A DNA stretch of 64,000 bases from JBBIOU01 sp037443205 (GCA_037443205.1 JBBIOU010000006.1:44636-108635), one strand, 5' to 3'; shown: positions 14,915-24,337, counted from the first letter of the stretch. Made by a program: numbers and translations. Notes: generated by a model not told the origin, from the letters alone.

Positions 14915-15988
14915 TTACAAACTCTGTTTATCTTTTATAAATCTAAATCTTTCGTAGTTAAAGTAATTGCTGTATTTAAACCATTGATATAATTTTAGAG
15001 AGATATAACTTAATGTTTTTCTGAACCATACCGGATAATAAAAAAAATAACCTCTTACAATAGACATATTTATGCGATATCTTATAAAAGAAATAATCTT
15101 TTTCCATAAATAATATACTTTAAATTGGTATGGTGCGTTATATCCTAATTTGTATGCGTAACTATGCACTCTGTAGTTAATGTAATTTACTTCCTTTTCA
15201 GATAAACCTTTCTTCCATTTACCAATGTTATCAGTGTTTACAGGTTTTAATAATTCTTTATGGAAATGATTAAAAGCTTCTAATTGTTTTTTATCAGCCT
15301 CTGCTGCTTTGCGGTTAAAATCAAATACAGCATCCGTATAAGCAAGTCCTAAAAAATGAAGCAGATCTTTCATTATTTCGTTTTTACGGCCAACAAGATC
15401 TTCATATTTCACCGTAAAAAATTTGTCAGGGTATTTTTGTTTATATTTCTCTACCAGTAAGTTGCCTTGTAACCAGTTTTCTATTAAAAATTCTGTTTTT
15501 TTTATTTCGGTTAATCGCTTTACTGAATATACATTGTCTCTGAAATCTCTGTAGAGATGTATAAATTTAGATTCCGGAAATATGTTTATTATCTTATCAG
15601 TAAAATGTATATATTCAGGATTTTTATCAATAATTATCTTAATGTTTTCTTTTTCTTCTTCAGGAAAATATTTAAATGAGGTATAAACTAATTTTACCAA
15701 CGATTTGAAATTTATTTCTTCATTGTAGTTTTTGATTTTATTTTCCAAGTAGTTTCTGTCAATTTTCCAATACGTGCTAAACTTATGGTCATTGTATAAG
15801 TTATTTAAAAAATCATTTATTATCGCATTATTCCACGAATTTATGCGGGCATATTTTTTTTGCAAATTAACAATTAACTTGGATTCTATGGGTGCACATA
15901 TATGTGGGTGCATAGATAGCATAGATTGCAACAGGGTAGTGCCTGAGCGTCCTATTCCTAAAATAAAATATATCGGAATATTATTCAT
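14915..15988 (-). CDS. Sulfotransferase family protein
   Basis: 357 residues. The N-terminal IYFILGIGRSGTTLLQSML is the 5'-phosphosulfate loop of PAPS-dependent sulfotransferases, and KFIHLYRDFRDNVYSVKRL (about 140-160) is the 3'-phosphate binding part with the conserved Arg and Ser. It probably transfers sulfate from PAPS to a saccharide or lipid. The C-terminal 80 residues are aromatic and basic and may lie at the membrane. It converges on the acyl/glycosyl cluster with 53 bases between them, so it may modify the same product, but it is on the other strand and not in that operon. A terminator for ndk lies immediately upstream of its ATG. Confidence 0.85.
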   Translation of the reverse strand: MNNIPIYFILGIGRSGTTLLQSMLSMHPHICAPIESKLIVNLQKKYARINSWNNAIINDFLNNLYNDHKFSTYWKIDRNYLENKIKNYNEEINFKSLVKLVYTSFKYFPEEEKENIKIIIDKNPEYIHFTDKIINIFPESKFIHLYRDFRDNVYSVKRLTEIKKTEFLIENWLQGNLLVEKYKQKYPDKFFTVKYEDLVGRKNEIMKDLLHFLGLAYTDAVFDFNRKAAEADKKQLEAFNHFHKELLKPVNTDNIGKWKKGLSEKEVNYINYRVHSYAYKLGYNAPYQFKVYYLWKKIISFIRYRINMSIVRGYFFYYPVWFRKTLSYISLKLYQWFKYSNYFNYERFRFIKDKQSL

Positions 15989-16018
15989 AAAAAATCCGAC
16001 ACAAATGTATCGGATTTA
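15989..16018 (-). terminator. Rho-independent terminator after ndk
   Basis: On the minus strand AAATCCGA (plus 16017-16010) pairs with TCGGATTT (plus 15999-15992) around a 10-base loop, followed by a T-run. It ends directly before the ATG of the sulfotransferase gene, so that gene must be transcribed by read-through or from a promoter within this region. Confidence 0.8.
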
Positions 16019-16041
16019 TGGGGTAAAAACTGATATAGTTC

Positions 16042-16461
16042 TTAAAATCTTTCAAAGCCCGAAAAAAAGAAATTGGCTTCAATTTCGGCATTTTCATCAC
16101 TATCTGATCCATGTACTGCATTTTTTGCTTTTGATTCTGCAAATAGTTTTCTTACGGTACCTTCTTCAGCTTGTGCCGGGTCAGTGGCACCTATAAGTTT
16201 TCTAAAATCAGCCACGGCATTTTCCTTTTCCAATATAGCAGCGAAAATCGGGCCCGAAGTCATATATTCTACTAATTCTCCGTAAAAAGGCCTTTCTTTA
16301 TGCACCTCGTAAAATTTAGCAGCTTGTTGGGTAGATAAGCGAGTGTATTTCAAGGCTGTAATTTTAAAACCATTACTAATAAACATATCAATTATTTTTC
16401 CGCTGTGTCCGTTCATTACGGCATCGGGCTTAATCATTGTGAAAGTTGTTTTTCCTGCCAT
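16042..16461 (-). CDS. ndk: Nucleoside diphosphate kinase
   Basis: 139 residues, the standard length. It transfers the gamma-phosphate of ATP to other nucleoside diphosphates through a phosphohistidine. The start TFTMIKPDAV, the YEVHKERPFYGELVEYMTSGP region and the active-site NAVHGSDSDENA (His117) are all as in the family. A -7 element TACTTTTG lies on the minus strand at plus 16492-16499, about 30 bases upstream, without a recognisable -33 TTG. A clear terminator follows the gene, so it is probably monocistronic. Confidence 0.97.
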   Translation of the reverse strand: MAGKTTFTMIKPDAVMNGHSGKIIDMFISNGFKITALKYTRLSTQQAAKFYEVHKERPFYGELVEYMTSGPIFAAILEKENAVADFRKLIGATDPAQAEEGTVRKLFAESKAKNAVHGSDSDENAEIEANFFFSGFERF

Positions 16462-16804
16462 TTTTTTGATTTTTTTCTGTTAAAACGGCTGCAAAAGTAA
16501 TAATTAACCCATATTCATTGTCAGAATTTTTTATTTATCCCCAATTTTTATTATTTACTAAAAATTCAGAGAGCTAATATATGGGATGTATCAACGAAAG
16601 CATCTTTTTAAATAGGAGCTAAAATTTATTATTTTTAAAAACAAATAGATAATACACATTAAGGAATGGGTTACTTCATTCACTGCTTAAGACAGAATAT
16701 TTTAAAGCGTTTAAACCTCTGATACCGAATTGAGAAAATAAGCTATTCGTACAAAACAATAGAAACCCGGTTTGTCGCAAAAAAATAAGATTTTTTTAGA
16801 TTTT

Positions 16805-16940
16805 ATCCCGCATTACGCATTAGTATGCGTAATGCTTGCCTGATGGCGGATAACCCAAATCCCACCCCTTTGCCAAAGCACTCAGTCCGCCTCTGGCGGA
16901 AAATTTGGATTTATTTCAAATTTCTAATGCTGAATTTGGG
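16805..16940 (-). repeat. Dispersed palindromic repeat, copy B (full length, inverted)
   Basis: 136 bases, the reverse complement of copy A (2165-2301) with only a handful of differences. It has the same three hairpins in mirrored order: ATTACGCAT-TAGT-ATGCGTAAT (from 16812), TCCGCC-TCT-GGCGGA, and AAATTTG/CAAATTT around the 9-base loop. It lies in a divergent spacer away from coding sequence. Confidence 0.9.
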
Positions 16941-17065
16941 TTTATTAGTTTTTACGGGTGTTTGGTAATAGGGTTATAATACATATTATCAGCTCTATCT
17001 CCCTAAAATCAGGGTGGTAAATGTAAAATTCAAAAGAAACGCCCCCTTTTTTCTTTCAAAAAAAC

Positions 17066-17094
17066 TTGTATGTTATTAAATATTGCTATTTTTG
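17066..17094 (+). promoter_or_regulatory. Promoter of the lipoprotein gene at 17120
   Basis: TTG (17066-17068), an 18-base spacer and TATTTTTG (17087-17094) match the Bacteroidota TTG / TAnnTTTG consensus. The leader to the ATG at 17120 would be about 20 bases. Confidence 0.72.
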
Positions 17095-17119
17095 TTGTAC
17101 ATAAATTAGTGCATACAAT

Positions 17120-18004
17120 ATGAAATACAACAAAATAGCAATTATCAGCTCACTAACATTAGCCATCTCTTTACCGGCTTGTGATGGAGGAGAAAAGAAT
17201 GATGAATTTGAAAATAAGGACACAACGGAGCAAATCCTTACTGAACCTGAACCCCAGGTATTTTATCAAATACCAACACCTAACGAGTTTTTTACCGTTA
17301 TTAAAGAAATTGGTGGTGCAGGAAAACAAGAATTGATGAACCCACTGGCCAACAAAGAAAAATATCTTGATAACAAAAGCAAAGCATTAAATTTTGGAGT
17401 ATATTCTGCCGACCTGGCCTATGCCAGTTGCTACGATATGGGGCCAATAAGTTTTAACTATTTTAAAGTGGTTGACGATATGAGTCGTGAACTGGATATT
17501 AATGCAGCATTTGACGAGTCGGTATTTAAAAGAATTGAAGATAATATCAATAACGGTGATTCATTACTAAATATTTCTAACGACAAATACTTTGAAGCAT
17601 ACAGTTACCTGGAAGAAAACGAACGTGGCAATATTCTTTCATTGGTAGTTGCGGGTGGCTGGGTTGAAAGTATGCACATTGTAATGAGCCTGGCCGGAAA
17701 ATTTGCAGATAGTAATCCCATTATTGAGCGTATAGCCGACCAAAAGTACACCCTTGAAAATATAATTGATTTTATGTCTAAGTATCAGGATGATAGCGAT
17801 GTAAATTCTGTAAAGACTGATTTAGCCAAGTTGCTGGATATTTTTAATAAAGCTGAAGTATCAGTTACAGAATCAACATCAGGCGAGAAAGACGGGCAAC
17901 TTTCACTAAGTGGAGGCACCGAAATTAAATTTAATAAAGAAATTTATAACGAGTTACTACAAGCAGTTAAAAATATCAGAACCAAAATTATTAACGCAGA
18001 ATAA
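17120..18004 (+). CDS. Hypothetical lipoprotein
   Basis: 294 residues. The N-terminus has a lysine-containing head, a hydrophobic core and the lipobox LPAC with Cys21, followed by an acidic linker (about 22-50), so it should be a lipoprotein. The mature part is helical and acidic; recognisable stretches are KALNFGVYSADLAYASCYDMG near 85-105 and GWVESMHIVMSLAGKFAD near 182-199. I do not recognise a family. The next gene starts 12 bases later and both probably share the promoter at 17066-17094 and the terminator at 18707-18732. Confidence 0.75.
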   Translation: MKYNKIAIISSLTLAISLPACDGGEKNDEFENKDTTEQILTEPEPQVFYQIPTPNEFFTVIKEIGGAGKQELMNPLANKEKYLDNKSKALNFGVYSADLAYASCYDMGPISFNYFKVVDDMSRELDINAAFDESVFKRIEDNINNGDSLLNISNDKYFEAYSYLEENERGNILSLVVAGGWVESMHIVMSLAGKFADSNPIIERIADQKYTLENIIDFMSKYQDDSDVNSVKTDLAKLLDIFNKAEVSVTESTSGEKDGQLSLSGGTEIKFNKEIYNELLQAVKNIRTKIINAE

Positions 18005-18016
18005 TTTTTAATAATT

Positions 18017-18688
18017 ATGTACATGACAACGTTTAATAAATTATTTTTTGCACTTTCTTTACCGGTAAGTATGGCTATGGCTACTACCGGTTTTTCTCAA
18101 AACTGTAAAGGTATTGAGTACGATTGTGCTCCAACCAAAAAACAACTGGATGCAGATAATGCAGGTAAGGAAAAAAATAAAAACAATTACCCCTGGTTCC
18201 AGAATAATCAATCCAGATTCGGTACCTTTGTTTACGGGGATACAACATTTATAAATATCGTTGTTTATAAAGGAACCAACTATCGCATATCCTTTTGTTC
18301 GCCCGATAAAAATGTAAACGGTAAAATTACATTTCAATTAACCGAAACCAAAACAACAGGAGAAACAATAACTACTTATACCGTTAAAAAAGAAGATAAA
18401 TATAACGATGAAGGACAGGTTGTAGGCCAGGATGAAGTAACGGAAAGAAAAGATAAAAGAGTATATAACAAAAACGAAGTAGTTTTGTATGATAACACTA
18501 CCGATAATATGAAACAATGGAAAGAATTTACTACCGATAAAACCAGAAAAATTACCGTTAAAGTTATAATTCCGGGTAGTGCCAATGCGTCAGATAACAG
18601 TAAAAATAAACTTTCTCCTGCCGGATACGCCTGTGTAGGCATGCTATTACAGCATCAACGTGGGCCCGGAGCTACCGGATGGAAATAA
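18017..18688 (+). CDS. Hypothetical secreted protein
   Basis: 223 residues with a signal peptide ending near GFSQ (about residue 28). Another ATG two codons downstream (18023) is an equally good start. The mature protein begins with a short Cys pair (NCKGIEYDC), continues with an Asn/Lys-rich stretch and then a predicted beta-sandwich region (about 70-200; VYGDTTFINIVVYKG, KVIIPGSAN). No family recognised. It follows the lipoprotein gene by 12 bases and is followed by a strong terminator, so the two genes form a small transcription unit of exported proteins. Confidence 0.7.
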   Translation: MYMTTFNKLFFALSLPVSMAMATTGFSQNCKGIEYDCAPTKKQLDADNAGKEKNKNNYPWFQNNQSRFGTFVYGDTTFINIVVYKGTNYRISFCSPDKNVNGKITFQLTETKTTGETITTYTVKKEDKYNDEGQVVGQDEVTERKDKRVYNKNEVVLYDNTTDNMKQWKEFTTDKTRKITVKVIIPGSANASDNSKNKLSPAGYACVGMLLQHQRGPGATGWK

Positions 18689-18706
18689 ATATATTAAAAC
18701 AAATGC

Positions 18707-18732
18707 AAGGCATCTTTTGGATGCCTTTTTTA
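18707..18732 (+). terminator. Rho-independent terminator
   Basis: AAGGCATC (18707-18714) pairs perfectly with GATGCCTT (18720-18727) around a five-base loop, followed by a T-rich run (18724-18736). It closes the 17120-18688 unit and separates it from the phosphatase gene that starts 15 bases later. Confidence 0.88.
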
Positions 18733-18746
18733 TTTTTAAAAAAATT

Positions 18747-20690
18747 ATGCTCCCAAAAATATTATTTAGTTTAATAATAGTTCTATATAGTTATACTGCA
18801 AGCGGGGTATTAAACCTGGATAGCTTAACCAATATTTTAAAGCAGGATGTTCCCGATTCAACATATTATAAAACTGTATTTGCGTTATCTAAAGAATATC
18901 ACAATAAAAGAGAATTTGCACAAGCCATAAAAATACTTAAAGAAGCACTTGATTTAGCTGTTAAAACAAACAACAAAAATAAAATTGCTGCTATCTATTC
19001 TGAGATAGGTAATAATTATCATAATTTAGAACAAAGTTCCGAAGCATTAGAGTATTTGTTTAAATCTTTGCTCCTGGTTGAAGAGTTAAAAGATACCTCA
19101 TTGTTAATAATTAATTATAATACAATAGGTATAATTTATTCAAATCAAAAAAAGCATGATTTAGCCCTGAAATATTTTCAAAAATATGCCAATACGGCAA
19201 AAAGTATGAAAAACAATAAAATACATTTGATGCGCTCTTACAATAATATAGGTATCACATACAAAAACAAAGGGGATTTAAAAAGCGCTGAGATATATTA
19301 TAGAAAAGCTTTGAAATATGCTAAAGAAACTGATTACAAAGTAGGTGAGATGTCTTGTTATTACAATATTGGTGTAATATATAATGAAAGAAAAGACTAC
19401 CAAAAATCTATTGAATATACATTAAAAGGTTTAGCAATGGCCAAACAAATGAATAATAATTTTGCCATGGCAATAGCATATATAAACCTATCCGAAACAT
19501 ATTATAAAAACAATGATTTTAATATAGCCTTACTTTACTCAGATAGTGCAATGATAATAGCCCGTAATTATAACTTTAAGTTACAGCTTAGCCATACATA
19601 CGAAGGAATATATAAAATATATAAAGCCACTGCAAATTATCAAAAAGCGCTAGAATACTTAGAGCAATATTTGATAATAAAAGACAGTTTGTTTAACGAA
19701 GAAAGCAATGAAAGAGTAGCACTGGCTGAAAAAAACTATCAGGCAGTTAAAATTGAAAGAGAAATGGAATCGCTGAAACAAGAAAAAAAATTAAACCAAT
19801 TACGTGTAAAAGGATTGTTTGTAATATCATGTTTGGCATTGCTGGCTTTTGGTATTTTTTTATGGCGATTTATTGAAAAGAAAAAAAGTAATGCAATATT
19901 ACTTAAACAAAGAGATGAAATAGCATCACAAAAAAAAGAAATAACCGATAGTATTAATTATGCCTCGCGCATACAACAAGCCATGTTGCCGCAACATAAA
20001 ATATTACAAGAGTGTTTTAAAGAATATTTTATTTTACACATACCTAAAGATATCGTTTGTGGCGATTTTTACTGGTTTATTAAAATAAATAACGATATGT
20101 TACTGGCTGTTGCCGATTGTACCGGACATGGCGTTCCCGGAGCATTAATGAGTATGATAGGTAATGATAAACTAAATCATGCTACCTTAGAAAAAGGAAT
20201 TACCTCGCCCGCTGAAATTTTAGCCGATATAAATAAACTAATTAAAAAAGCCCTAAAGCAGGATGATCAGACTGAAACTACCCGCGATGGTATGGATATT
20301 GCCCTGATTAATTATACCTATGGCGGTAATAAAATTACTTTTAGCGGGGCCAATCGTCCGCTATGGTTACTCAGAAATAACGAAATAATCGAATATAAGC
20401 CAACTAAAAAATCAATAGCCGGTTTTACGGATTATAACCAAACATTTGATTTAATTGAAATAGAAATACACCCTAACGATATAATATATCTCTTTACGGA
20501 TGGTTTTGCCGATCAGTTTGGGGGTGATAACCAAAAAAAGATAACCACCAAAAAATTCAAAGAACTTTTACTTTCGATAGGGCATTTAAGTTTAGATGAA
20601 CAAAAAATAAAACTCGAAGAATATCTTCATAAATGGAAAAACAATTTAGAACAAACTGATGATATTTGTATGATAGGACTGAAATTTTAG
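18747..20690 (+). CDS. TPR sensor with SpoIIE/RsbU-type PP2C serine phosphatase domain
   Basis: 647 residues from the ATG at 18747; an in-frame upstream GTG at 18660 would run through the terminator and is rejected. Order: signal peptide (1-20), six to seven TPRs (about 40-320), coiled linker, one membrane helix (about 356-375), second coiled linker, then a PP2C domain (about 400-647). The phosphatase motifs are SINYASRIQQAMLP, CGDFYW (Asp440), ADCTGHGVPGALMSM (Asp457) and FLFTDGFADQ-like LFTDGFADQ with its metal Asp. Proteins of this layout sense something in the periplasm and dephosphorylate a cytoplasmic anti-sigma antagonist or similar partner. No kinase or STAS partner is adjacent, so the target is unknown. 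Confidence 0.9.
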   Translation: MLPKILFSLIIVLYSYTASGVLNLDSLTNILKQDVPDSTYYKTVFALSKEYHNKREFAQAIKILKEALDLAVKTNNKNKIAAIYSEIGNNYHNLEQSSEALEYLFKSLLLVEELKDTSLLIINYNTIGIIYSNQKKHDLALKYFQKYANTAKSMKNNKIHLMRSYNNIGITYKNKGDLKSAEIYYRKALKYAKETDYKVGEMSCYYNIGVIYNERKDYQKSIEYTLKGLAMAKQMNNNFAMAIAYINLSETYYKNNDFNIALLYSDSAMIIARNYNFKLQLSHTYEGIYKIYKATANYQKALEYLEQYLIIKDSLFNEESNERVALAEKNYQAVKIEREMESLKQEKKLNQLRVKGLFVISCLALLAFGIFLWRFIEKKKSNAILLKQRDEIASQKKEITDSINYASRIQQAMLPQHKILQECFKEYFILHIPKDIVCGDFYWFIKINNDMLLAVADCTGHGVPGALMSMIGNDKLNHATLEKGITSPAEILADINKLIKKALKQDDQTETTRDGMDIALINYTYGGNKITFSGANRPLWLLRNNEIIEYKPTKKSIAGFTDYNQTFDLIEIEIHPNDIIYLFTDGFADQFGGDNQKKITTKKFKELLLSIGHLSLDEQKIKLEEYLHKWKNNLEQTDDICMIGLKF

Positions 20691-20708
20691 TTCCGTTTAA
20701 TTTCTAAA

Positions 20709-21809
20709 TTATACGTTAAATCTAAAGTGCATTATATCGCCATCTTCAACCACATAATCTTTGCCTTCTACGTTTAATTTGCCGGCATCGCGGCATGCAG
20801 CTTCCGAACCATACTTTATAAAGTCTTCATATTTTATTACTTCGGCACGGATAAAACCTTTCTCAAAATCACTATGTATAACACCGGCTGCCTGCGGAGC
20901 TTTCATGCCTTTTTCTATAGTCCATGCCCTCACTTCTTTAACTCCGGCAGTAAAATATGTTTGCAGATTTAATAATTTATATGCAGATGATATCAGTTTA
21001 TTTACTCCCGGCTCATCTAAGCCCATTTCATCTAAAAACATTTTACGTTCTTCATAAGTCTCAAGCGCAGCAATCTCTGCTTCCATGGCAGCAGTTATTA
21101 CTACAACTTCTGCATTTTCATTTTTTACGGCATCTTTAATTTCGTTTACATATTTATTACCGGCTTTAACCGAATTAACATCTACATTACAAACATACAA
21201 TACCGGCTTGGCAGTTAAAAATTGAAATTCAGATAAATATTCATAATCTTCTTTTGCAATATTTACTGAACGCACATTGTTGCCTTGTTCCAAATGGTTT
21301 TTGACAATCAGTAATATTTCTGTTTTCTTTTTTGCATCTTTATCGCCTCCTGTTTTTGCCTGCTTTTCTATTTTAGGTAATATTTTTTCCAGTGTTTCCA
21401 AATCTTTTAACTGCAGCTCAGTATCAATTATTTCTTTATCTCTAACCGGATTAACAGAGCCATCTACATGAACAATGTTTGGATCGTCAAAGCAACGTAA
21501 AACATGTATAATGGCATTGGTTTCGCGTATATTCGCTAAAAATTGATTACCTAAACCTTCTCCTTTGCTGGCACCTTTTACCAGGCCGGCTATATCTACT
21601 ATTTCTACCGTTGCCGGTACAACTTTTTCAGGTTTTACCAACGATTCAAGCTTGTATAAGCGCTCATCGGGCACCTGAGTCATACCTAAATTGGGTTCAA
21701 TCGTACAAAAAGGAAAGTTTGCAGCCTGTGCTTTCCCGCTCGAAATACAATTAAATAATGTTGATTTGCCTACATTGGGTAAACCAACTATACCACATTT
21801 TAGTCCCAT
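20709..21809 (-). CDS. ychF: Redox-regulated ATPase / GTP-binding protein YchF
   Basis: 366 residues, full length. The Walker A motif GLPNVGKSTLFN (about 8-19), the switch region NFPFCTIEPN, VDIAGLVKGASKGEGLGNQFLANIRE and the ATP-favouring specificity loop YVCNVD are those of YchF (OLA1). The C-terminal TGS domain ends with VEGKDYVVEDGDIMHFRFNV. It is a ribosome-associated P-loop ATPase of the Obg class. A -7 box TACCTTTG lies on the minus strand at plus 21826-21833. The gene converges with the phosphatase gene (18-base gap). Confidence 0.96.
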   Translation of the reverse strand: MGLKCGIVGLPNVGKSTLFNCISSGKAQAANFPFCTIEPNLGMTQVPDERLYKLESLVKPEKVVPATVEIVDIAGLVKGASKGEGLGNQFLANIRETNAIIHVLRCFDDPNIVHVDGSVNPVRDKEIIDTELQLKDLETLEKILPKIEKQAKTGGDKDAKKKTEILLIVKNHLEQGNNVRSVNIAKEDYEYLSEFQFLTAKPVLYVCNVDVNSVKAGNKYVNEIKDAVKNENAEVVVITAAMEAEIAALETYEERKMFLDEMGLDEPGVNKLISSAYKLLNLQTYFTAGVKEVRAWTIEKGMKAPQAAGVIHSDFEKGFIRAEVIKYEDFIKYGSEAACRDAGKLNVEGKDYVVEDGDIMHFRFNV

Positions 21810-22107
21810 TCAGTTTATTTTCGTGCAAAGGTATAATTTACTTTTACATACTAATTTACAGTGAATAAATCCAATTTGCAGCACAGTTTCAGGTGTTTAA
21901 TATTATCAGATATAACATTTTATTTATCCGAATTGCCTTATCAGATGCTCAATTTAGACCTGATTGAACTGAATTTAATTTGCCTGCTAAGCTAACTTAT
22001 ACAGCCAGTAGCGGGTTTAAAAATGATTTTATAAAAAATTATCAAAGTTTTCAACATCAAAATTTTATGCCTTTACTAAAAAAGTATTTTTGCCCAAAAT
22101 ACCCTCC

Positions 22108-22953
22108 ATGAATAATATAAACGAATTACAAAAAATTGCATCGCAGGTAAGAAGAGATATTATCAGAATGGTTTATGCAGCACAAAGCGGCCATCCCGGA
22201 GGTTCTTTAGGATGTGCAGATTTTTTTGTATGCTTGTATTTTGCCATTTTAAAACACAATCCAAAAAAATTTAATATGGATGCTATAGGCGAGGATGTGT
22301 TTTTTTTATCAAACGGACATATCTCCCCGGTATGGTATAGTGTATTAGCACGCAGTGGATATTTTGATATCAAAGAACTCTCAACCTTTAGAAAAATTGA
22401 CTCGCGTTTGCAAGGGCATCCCGCAACAGCCGAACACTTGCCGGGTATTAGAATGGCCTCGGGTTCGTTAGGGCAAGGGCTATCTTGTGCGATTGGTGCT
22501 GCACTCAGTAAAAAATTAAATCATGATTCACACATTGTATATTCGCTGCATGGAGACGGAGAGTTACAAGAAGGCCAAATATGGGAAGCAGCCATGTTTG
22601 CCGCTCATCATAAAGTTGATAACCTGATAGCAACCATTGATTATAACGGCAGGCAAATAGACGGAGATGTAAATCATGTTTTATCTTTAGGAAACTTAGA
22701 ATTAAAATGGCAAGCTTTTGGATGGGAAGTACTGCACATGGACGGACATAATATGCAACAAATTATAGACACCCTGCAACAAGCTAAAGATAAGTGCGGG
22801 AATGGTAAACCTATTGTTATATTAATGAAAACCGAAATGGGTAAAGGAGTAGATTTTATGATGGGTACGCATAAATGGCATGGAGTAGCTCCCAATAGCG
22901 AACAAACACAAAAAGCCTTAGCTCAATTAGAAGAAACACTCGGAGATTATTAA
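22108..22953 (+). CDS. Transketolase, N-terminal (TPP-binding) subunit
   Basis: 281 residues from the ATG at 22108; the in-frame TTG at 22090 overlaps a -7 promoter-like box (TATTTTTG, 22085-22092) and is unlikely. Typical patterns are SGHPGGSLGCADF, FFLSNGHISPVWYSVLA, MASGSLGQGLSCAIGAALS and the diphosphate motif GDGELQEGQIWEA ending in IDYNGRQIDG. With the C-terminal subunit at 24338 it forms a split transketolase of the pentose phosphate pathway, an arrangement common in archaea and several bacterial phyla. The stop overlaps the start of a VWA protein gene that separates it from its partner. Confidence 0.93.
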   Translation: MNNINELQKIASQVRRDIIRMVYAAQSGHPGGSLGCADFFVCLYFAILKHNPKKFNMDAIGEDVFFLSNGHISPVWYSVLARSGYFDIKELSTFRKIDSRLQGHPATAEHLPGIRMASGSLGQGLSCAIGAALSKKLNHDSHIVYSLHGDGELQEGQIWEAAMFAAHHKVDNLIATIDYNGRQIDGDVNHVLSLGNLELKWQAFGWEVLHMDGHNMQQIIDTLQQAKDKCGNGKPIVILMKTEMGKGVDFMMGTHKWHGVAPNSEQTQKALAQLEETLGDY

Positions 22954-24335
22954 TGAACAAATACACCGGCATATTATTTCTCTTATTCAGCTTTATATTT
23001 AACTTTTGCTCAACTGCGCAGCAACAAGTAAACACAGAGCTAACACGCATACTCTTTATTTTTGATGCTTCTAACAGCATGAACGGGCCTTGGCAAGGCT
23101 CATCACGCATAGAAATAGCCAGACGAGTTATGATAAACATGTTAGATAGCTTAAAAAAACTGGATAACTTAGAACTGGCTTTGCGCATCTACGGTCATCA
23201 AACCCCTCTGCGCCCCGGTCAGCAAGACTGTAACGACACAAAATTGGAAGTGCCATTTTCTCCCGGTAATCACGATAAATTAAAAAACTGGATAAAATAC
23301 GTAATTCCTAAAGGAACAACTCCCATTGCACGTTCGCTCGAAAAAGCAGGAGACGACTTTCCCGATTGCAAAACCTGCCGAAATATCATTATACTTATTA
23401 CCGATGGCATCGAAGCATGCGATGAAGACCCCTGTGCTATTGCCCGCGCACTCAGACCCAAAGGTATAGTGGTAAGACCTTTTGTAATAGGTGTAGGTTT
23501 AAATGCCGAATATCTGAAAGCATTAGAATGTATCGGTACAGTTTATGATGCGGCCAGCGAAGAATCCTTTGTCAGTATTTTAAACCTGGTGGTTAGCGAA
23601 GCAGTAAATAACACAACCGCTCAAATTAATTTAAACGACATTTACAAAAAACCTACTGAAACTAATATCAGCTACACGCTTTATGACCAAAAAACAGGTG
23701 CCATTAAACATAATTATGTGCACACTTTTAATAAAAGTAAATTACCCGACACCTTAGTACTGGATCCGTTAATCACCTATAAGTTAATTGTGCATTCGGT
23801 ACCTAAGGTAGAAAAAAAGGATATTAAAATAATACCCGGAAAACATAATATTATCGAAGCAGATTGCCCGCAAGGATTTTTAGACCTGAAAATTAACGGT
23901 GCATTCAGATATGATTACAAAATTAAGGCTATCATCAGGGAAAGCGGCAATATGCAAACCCTCAACGTGCAGGATTTGAATGCGCAACACAAGTATTTAG
24001 TCGGTAAATATGATTTAGAAATATTAACTCTGCCCAGAATTTATATAAACGAAGTAGAAATAAAACAAAGCCAAAGCACTAAAATAGAAATCCCCTTACC
24101 CGGAGTATTAGATTTTTATACATACCAAACCGGTTATGGAGCCATATTTGTTTATGAAAAAGGAGAAATGATATGGGTTTGCAACTTGGCCGAAGACACA
24201 AAAAATCAAAAAATATATTTGCAGCCCGGCAAATACAAAATAGTCTATCGAAATAAAAAAGCCGACAGAACTTTTCATACAACCGAAAAATTCATAGAAA
24301 TTAACTCAGGAAAAACAACCGTATTAACCCTATAG
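22953..24335 (+). CDS. Secreted von Willebrand factor A domain protein
   Basis: 460 residues with a signal peptide ending near STAQ (about residue 23). The VWA domain (about 30-225) has a complete MIDAS: Asp38, Ser40 and Ser42 in FDASNSM, the threonine in KGTTPIARSL and the aspartate in LITDGIEACDEDPC. Four or more Cys occur in pairs (CKTC, CDEDPC). The C-terminal half (about 230-460) looks like two or three beta domains of the carboxypeptidase-regulatory type. It should act in the periplasm or at the surface as a metal-dependent adhesion or scaffold protein. Start and stop both overlap the flanking transketolase genes, so all three are co-translated; no metabolic reason for that is evident. 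Confidence 0.9.
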   Translation: MNKYTGILFLLFSFIFNFCSTAQQQVNTELTRILFIFDASNSMNGPWQGSSRIEIARRVMINMLDSLKKLDNLELALRIYGHQTPLRPGQQDCNDTKLEVPFSPGNHDKLKNWIKYVIPKGTTPIARSLEKAGDDFPDCKTCRNIIILITDGIEACDEDPCAIARALRPKGIVVRPFVIGVGLNAEYLKALECIGTVYDAASEESFVSILNLVVSEAVNNTTAQINLNDIYKKPTETNISYTLYDQKTGAIKHNYVHTFNKSKLPDTLVLDPLITYKLIVHSVPKVEKKDIKIIPGKHNIIEADCPQGFLDLKINGAFRYDYKIKAIIRESGNMQTLNVQDLNAQHKYLVGKYDLEILTLPRIYINEVEIKQSQSTKIEIPLPGVLDFYTYQTGYGAIFVYEKGEMIWVCNLAEDTKNQKIYLQPGKYKIVYRNKKADRTFHTTEKFIEINSGKTTVLTL

Positions 24336-24337
24336 TG

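Larger units (their letters stand above)
16462..17119. other. 658-base divergent intergenic region with repeat copy B
   Basis: This spacer separates ndk (minus) from the lipoprotein gene at 17120 (plus). It holds the -7 box of ndk (16492-16499), the second full copy of the dispersed repeat (16805-16940) and the consensus promoter at 17066-17094. The stretch 16510-16800 is AT-rich, with no reading frame or RNA structure that I can defend. Confidence 0.6.

Noticed and set aside
18660..18746. Upstream in-frame extension of the SpoIIE phosphatase from a GTG
   Set aside because: It would overlap the preceding gene and run through the terminator at 18707-18732; the ATG at 18747 begins a proper signal peptide.
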